A stretch of DNA of 5,594 bases, taken from assembly GCA_030042575.1 (NCBI GenBank), contig JASHZK010000377.1, positions 1 to 5,594 on the forward strand, given 5' to 3'. Position 1 is the first letter of the stretch; every line of letters begins with the position of its first letter. Positions 3,722 to 5,594 of this stretch are shown one piece after another. This DNA comes from Acidimicrobiales bacterium. GTDB lineage: Bacteria; Actinomycetota; Acidimicrobiia; Acidimicrobiales; UBA8190. Position numbers and translations under genes: made by a program. Under the pieces are notes generated by a model. It did no database searches. It was not told the origin of the DNA and saw only the letters and a list, made by a program, of their open reading frames with translations.

Positions 3722-5594
3722 ATGACTGAAGTGGAGCGGCGGCGGCGGCCCCGTATCCGGTGGATCGACCGCTCGATCCGCTCCAAGGTGCTGGCCGTCA
3801 TCCTCTGCCCCACCGCCATCCTGGCCGGGGCCCTGGTCGCCTCGGCCGTGTTGACCGATCGGCCCTACGAGCGGACCGAGGACATCCTGACCCTGGCCCT
3901 GGCGCTGGTGGTCGGGCTCGCCCTGTGGCACTTCTTCACCACGGGCGTGGTCCGGCGCCTGGACCGACTCGAGCACGAGACCGGGGAGATCGACGGCGCC
4001 CGGATGCGAACGCCGCCGGAAGCCCGCTCGGCCCAGCCCGTCGGGCGCGACGAGATCGGCCGGCTGGCCAGCCGGCTGGAGGAGGCGGCCGAGCAGGTGC
4101 GGCTGCACACGGCCGAACGCGACCGGGCCCGGCGCGAGCTGACCGACATCCTCACCGCCAGCCCGGTGGTGTCCCTGCGATACGACGTGGCCTCCCGTCG
4201 GTTCTCCTATGCCAGCGCCAACATCGAAGGCCTGCTCGGGCTCGAGGCCGAGGAGGCCATGGCCGATCCGGCCGCCGTGGTCGAGCGTTTCGACTCCGAC
4301 ACCGAGCGCCGGCTGCGCCAAGCCTTCGCCGAGGGGTTTGGGCAAGGCGAAGACCGTCTTTCGATGATGCTGCGGGTTCGGCCCGATCCTTCCTCCGACG
4401 AGTGGCGGGAGGTGGAGGCGCTCTACAGCGTCGAAGCCGACGTGCGGGGTATGCCCCGCACGGTGAGCGCCTATCTGGTCGACGTATCGGAACGCCTCGC
4501 CGCCCAGCGATCGGCCGAGGGACGCCGGTTCATGCTGGAATCGATCTTCCACGCTTCACCCGACACCATCGTCCTGCGCGACGCCTCGGGGCGGGTGCTG
4601 CTCACCAGCTCGGCACCGGCCGAGGTCGTGGGACCCGAAGCACGGGGGCCGGCCGGCCCGGCCGGCCCGGCCGGCGGGGCCGAGGACGTGTCCGCACCCG
4701 GGGCCGAGGACGCCTATCGCTACGGAAGGCTGCATCGCGACGAGCGGGCCGCTCTGGACCGGCTGCTGGCCCGGTGCCTGGCCGGCGAGGGCGACCTCGA
4801 GCCCGTCGTCACCACCGGTCGGGCCCAGCGCGGCGAGCCCGAGCTGCGCACCTTCGAGACGAGGGCCAAGCCCATCTTCGACGACAAGGGGCGGATCACC
4901 GGCACCGTCACCGTCTCCCGCGACATCACCGATCGCATCCGCCTCGAGCACTCGCTGCGACGGGCCACGGTGGATGCCGAACGGGCCAGCGAGGCCAAGA
5001 GCCAATTTCTCTCCCGCATGAGCCACGAGTTGCGCACACCGCTCAACGCCATCTTGGGCTTCGCCCAGCTCCTCGAGCTCGACCAGCTCCCGACCGAGCA
5101 GGCGAGCAGCGTCGACCAGATCCGGCGAGCGGGACACCACCTGCTCTCGCTCATCAACGAGGTGCTCGACATCTCCCGCATCGAGGCCGGGCAGCTGGCC
5201 GTCTCCTCGGAATCGGTGGAGGTGGGCGAAGTCCTCGACGAGGTCACCGCCCTGCTGGAACCGGTGGCCGAGGCGGCGGCCGTGAACATGATGGTGGAGC
5301 CGAGCACGCTCCGGCGTCGCCACGTGCGGGCCGACCATCAGCGGCTGCGGCAGGTGCTGCTCAACTTGGGGTCCAACGCCGTGAAGTACAACGAGGCCGG
5401 TGGAGCGGTCGCCTTCCGGACCTCGTTGCCCGAAGACGGACGCCTGCGCTTCTCGGTGCACGACACCGGGCCGGGCATCCCCCATGAACAGCAGGACCAA
5501 CTCTTCGTGCCCTTCTCCCGCTTGGGCGCCGAACGCTCAGGGGTCGAAGGCACCGGGGTGGGCCTGGCCCTGTCCAAGCAGTTGGTGGAGTTGA
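3722..5594 (+). CDS. Membrane-anchored PAS-PAS sensor histidine kinase, C-terminus cut by window edge
   Basis: 624 residues visible; the frame is still open at the edge. Order: basic N-terminus (1-22); TM1 (about 23-44); a loop of only about 9 residues; TM2 (about 54-73); a HAMP-like stretch with GRDEIGRL (108-115) and a likely coiled coil (about 111-140); PAS 1 (about 139-260); degenerate PAS 2 (about 270-405) with a PAG repeat (310-318); HisKA with SHELRTPLNA (434-443), His435 being the phosphate acceptor; and the ATPase domain with N box (Asn548, Asn552), G1 DTGPGIP (581-587), F box LFVPF (594-598) and G2 GTGVGLALS (610-618). All catalytic motifs are intact, so it should autophosphorylate. 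The tiny external loop implies that sensing occurs in the membrane or through the PAS domains. ATG 3722 is the first start after an in-frame stop at 3683-3685; its SD is poor, so the message may be nearly leaderless (TATCCT at 3668-3673 is a weak -10 candidate). No receiver is visible, but one could follow beyond the edge. Signal and partner regulator are unknown. Confidence 0.95.
   Translation, partial: MTEVERRRRPRIRWIDRSIRSKVLAVILCPTAILAGALVASAVLTDRPYERTEDILTLALALVVGLALWHFFTTGVVRRLDRLEHETGEIDGARMRTPPEARSAQPVGRDEIGRLASRLEEAAEQVRLHTAERDRARRELTDILTASPVVSLRYDVASRRFSYASANIEGLLGLEAEEAMADPAAVVERFDSDTERRLRQAFAEGFGQGEDRLSMMLRVRPDPSSDEWREVEALYSVEADVRGMPRTVSAYLVDVSERLAAQRSAEGRRFMLESIFHASPDTIVLRDASGRVLLTSSAPAEVVGPEARGPAGPAGPAGGAEDVSAPGAEDAYRYGRLHRDERAALDRLLARCLAGEGDLEPVVTTGRAQRGEPELRTFETRAKPIFDDKGRITGTVTVSRDITDRIRLEHSLRRATVDAERASEAKSQFLSRMSHELRTPLNAILGFAQLLELDQLPTEQASSVDQIRRAGHHLLSLINEVLDISRIEAGQLAVSSESVEVGEVLDEVTALLEPVAEAAAVNMMVEPSTLRRRHVRADHQRLRQVLLNLGSNAVKYNEAGGAVAFRTSLPEDGRLRFSVHDTGPGIPHEQQDQLFVPFSRLGAERSGVEGTGVGLALSKQLVEL
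4649..4675 (+). repeat. Three exact tandem copies of a 9-base unit encoding Pro-Ala-Gly, inside PAS 2 of the kinase
   Basis: CCGGCCGGC is repeated three times in frame, giving PAGPAGPAG at residues 310-318. It falls between the first PAS strands (RDASGRVLLTSS) and the later helix-rich part, so it probably extends a surface loop. Exact short repeats like this can change copy number by slippage, and since the unit is three codons the frame would be kept. Confidence 0.85.

Noticed and set aside
3760..5487. A 575-residue plus-strand open frame inside the kinase gene.
   Set aside because: Arg/Gly/Pro-rich shadow; the adjacent frame has the complete H, N, G1, F and G2 boxes.
3626..5500. Two minus-strand open frames of about 310 residues opposite the kinase gene.
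   Set aside because: Antisense shadows with no family features; the typical result of GC-rich third codon positions.
1..5594. CRISPR arrays, insertion sequences, attachment sites, tRNA or phage-defence genes.
   Set aside because: No regularly spaced repeats, terminal inverted repeats, transposase or integrase motifs, or cloverleaf sequence could be found, and all coding space is filled by ordinary families.

Overview
This is a GC-rich (about 70% by eye), densely coding stretch of bacterial chromosome. The WhiB-family gene in the middle places it in the Actinomycetota, because that family is essentially confined to actinobacteria and their phages. The style of the histidine kinase and the ETF genes would suit a deep branch such as Acidimicrobiia, but that is only an impression. 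I see no transposase, integrase, tRNA, rRNA or CRISPR array. The longest stretches without a gene are 3112-3300 and 3592-3721, so no gap exceeds 300 bases.

Left half (1-3111, all minus strand): read in the direction of transcription, the order is a glycerophosphodiester phosphodiesterase-family gene (2323-3111), etfB (1479-2258), etfA (473-1444) and a SixA-type phosphohistidine phosphatase (1-393, cut by the left edge). Gaps are 64, 34 and 79 bases, so they could be one transcription unit. etfB and etfA encode the two subunits of the electron transfer flavoprotein. The 5' gene may feed it indirectly through lipid turnover. A strong GC hairpin directly after etfA may limit read-through into sixA.

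Middle (3112-3300): a divergent promoter region between the phosphodiesterase gene and the WhiB gene. It holds a perfect 16-bp palindrome that matches the CRP/FNR-family consensus exactly (TGTGA-N6-TCACA), a 9-bp inverted repeat with widely spaced arms, one copy of a 12-bp direct repeat, and a near-ideal Shine-Dalgarno sequence for the WhiB gene.

Right half (3301-5594, plus strand): a 96-residue WhiB1-like iron-sulfur regulator, a GC hairpin after it, and a membrane-anchored PAS-PAS sensor histidine kinase that runs off the right edge after its G2 box.

All six genes belong to known families, and I found no convincing undescribed system. The most useful leads are the CRP-type site upstream of the WhiB1-like gene, which parallels cAMP-CRP control of whiB1 in Mycobacterium tuberculosis, and the adjacency of this gene to a PAS sensor kinase, which recalls the whiB1-pdtaS neighbourhood there.
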